DNA of 64,000 nucleotides, from contig CM076263.1 in NCBI GenBank assembly GCA_038380795.1, positions 14,498,709 through 14,562,708 of the forward strand. The letters run 5' to 3'. Of this stretch, positions 62,990-64,000 are shown piece by piece. Position 1 is the first letter of the stretch. The number at the start of each line of letters is the position of its first letter. Under the pieces are notes generated by a model that was not told where the DNA came from, made no database searches, and worked only from the letters and a program-made list of their open reading frames with translations. This stretch comes from Pyrocephalus nanus (lineage: Eukaryota; Chordata; Aves; Passeriformes; Tyrannidae). Position numbers and translations under genes: made by a program.

Positions 62990-64000
62990 AATCAAAGAAT
63001 GGAAATGGTTTAACCTGTCTGTGCTGCTGTTCCACTTCTGAGCTGCCCTTGAGATGACTTAATTTTCTTTCCTTGCTCTAGACCAGAGCCAGTCCTGTAG
63101 TTTTGGATGTGAACACCATCAGGTTGCTGTTGGGTGCCCTCAAAGCCATGCTCTTCACCTGACTGAAATAGCTCAAGTCTTGCGGTCTCTCCTGGTAGCA
63201 CAAAGGATCTGGCCCCCCACCTTGGTGGCCACCACTAAATTTATTCTAATGCAAAGATCTCACAAGTTTTGAGTAGAGAGAATGATCCGCAGACATCCCC
63301 CAGACCTAATTCCTGGCCCTGCTGGCCCCAGCCCATATCCAGCTCTGTCTTTCCAGGGCAGGACTTGGTCTCACTGCTCAGTTTCCTAGTGTCTTTTCAG
63401 CTTCTTCCTTTACATGTCCAGGTCCTGCAGGGTAGCCTAGCTCTCAAGTTTGATGAATACTCCCCCTTGGTGTCAGCTGTAAATTTGATGTACCTGTCCA
63501 GAGTACGTTCTCTGGGTCACTGGTAGAAGCGTCAAACAGTACAAGTTCCAGGTTAGGCCCTGTGGCACCCCACTTGTTTCCCACCAGATCATTTTGCCTT
63601 TTATTGTTAGAGTGAGAGTAGAAGTTCTTCCTCTTGCCCCTAATGTCACTTACAAGACTCAAATTTGCTGGACTTTGGTTTTCCTAATACCATGCTGGAA
63701 TCCCTGGGCAGTGATTCTCTCTCTTTTGTTGCCAGTCTCCATTCCAGCCTTCCATACACATTAATTTTCTGTCACAGCTATTGTGAGTATTGTGTTTTTT
63801 CACATTGGTTTCTTACTTTGTGTATCCTTTTTCCATAGAGAAGAATGGCTCTTGTGACTCTATGACACTGTTCTCTAGACCTGTCAGATTTTCTTTGCCC
63901 TTCAGTACTGCCTTCAGTGGGACTTACCATACCAGTTCTGCAAACAATCCAATGTTTTCCTCAAATTCAGGCTCTGTGCTCTGCTTCTCTCATTCATTTC
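62990..64000 (-). mobile_element. Decayed CR1 LINE (ORF2 region), extends toward the window end
   Basis: Reverse-oriented, heavily frameshifted CR1. Around 63440-63580 the minus strand reads GVPQG in one frame and KFTADTK shortly after, matching the order GVPQGSVLGP...KFADDTKL of the CR1 reverse transcriptase. The flanking 63000-63400 and 63600-64000 are less certain and assigned by continuity. Boundaries are approximate. Confidence 0.5.

Noticed and set aside
1..64000. CRISPR arrays, bacterial operons, tRNA or rRNA genes
   Set aside because: No regularly spaced direct repeats, clustered prokaryotic frames or recognisable structural RNA sequence was seen; the window is vertebrate nuclear DNA.

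Overview
The window is eukaryotic and most likely avian. It is AT-rich with long introns, its interspersed repeats are CR1-family LINE fragments typical of birds and other sauropsids, and it carries two solo retroviral LTRs. No mammalian L1 or Alu sequence was seen. It holds two protein-coding genes, both on the minus strand: TYRP1 (tyrosinase-related protein 1) and LURAP1L (leucine rich adaptor protein 1-like). They lie in the same order and relative orientation as on human 9p. In birds this segment is Z-linked, so a Z-chromosome origin is the best inference; the sequence alone does not prove it.

Layout from left to right. 1-2799 is the 3' flank and 3' UTR of LURAP1L. LURAP1L has two coding exons, 20926-21111 and 2800-3174, separated by a 17.8 kb intron with three CR1 fragments and low-complexity DNA. 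Its first exon sits in a strong CpG island (about 20640-21560), with a long A/purine-rich tract just upstream. The intergenic region (about 21.6-46.5 kb) contains a 3' CR1 fragment of more than 1.8 kb split by a 1432 bp solo LTR with perfect 5 bp target duplications (24671-26102), a second, reverse-oriented LTR (30917-31505), several short CR1 tails, an AT-rich compound microsatellite, a (GTT)n microsatellite and an isolated CpG-dense patch at 42.5 kb.

TYRP1 occupies 46619-56327 in seven coding exons. Every boundary was resolved to GT/AG sites with consistent phase, giving an intact 535-residue product. A short 5' UTR segment, an intron-1 acceptor and, about 820 bp above the ATG, a near-perfect M-box (57147-57157) mark the promoter side. 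The right end (57.2-64 kb) is 5' flank with a decayed CR1 at 62.7-64 kb.

TYRP1 is a melanosomal membrane glycoprotein of eumelanin synthesis. LURAP1L is a small coiled-coil adaptor of poorly known function. They are neighbours by conserved synteny, with no evidence that they act in one pathway. No CRISPR array, operon, tRNA or rRNA was found, and nothing here supports a wholly new biological system. The most useful second looks are the nested LTR in CR1, the CpG patch at 42.5 kb, the TYRP1 promoter, and E-boxes and a tandem duplication near TYRP1.
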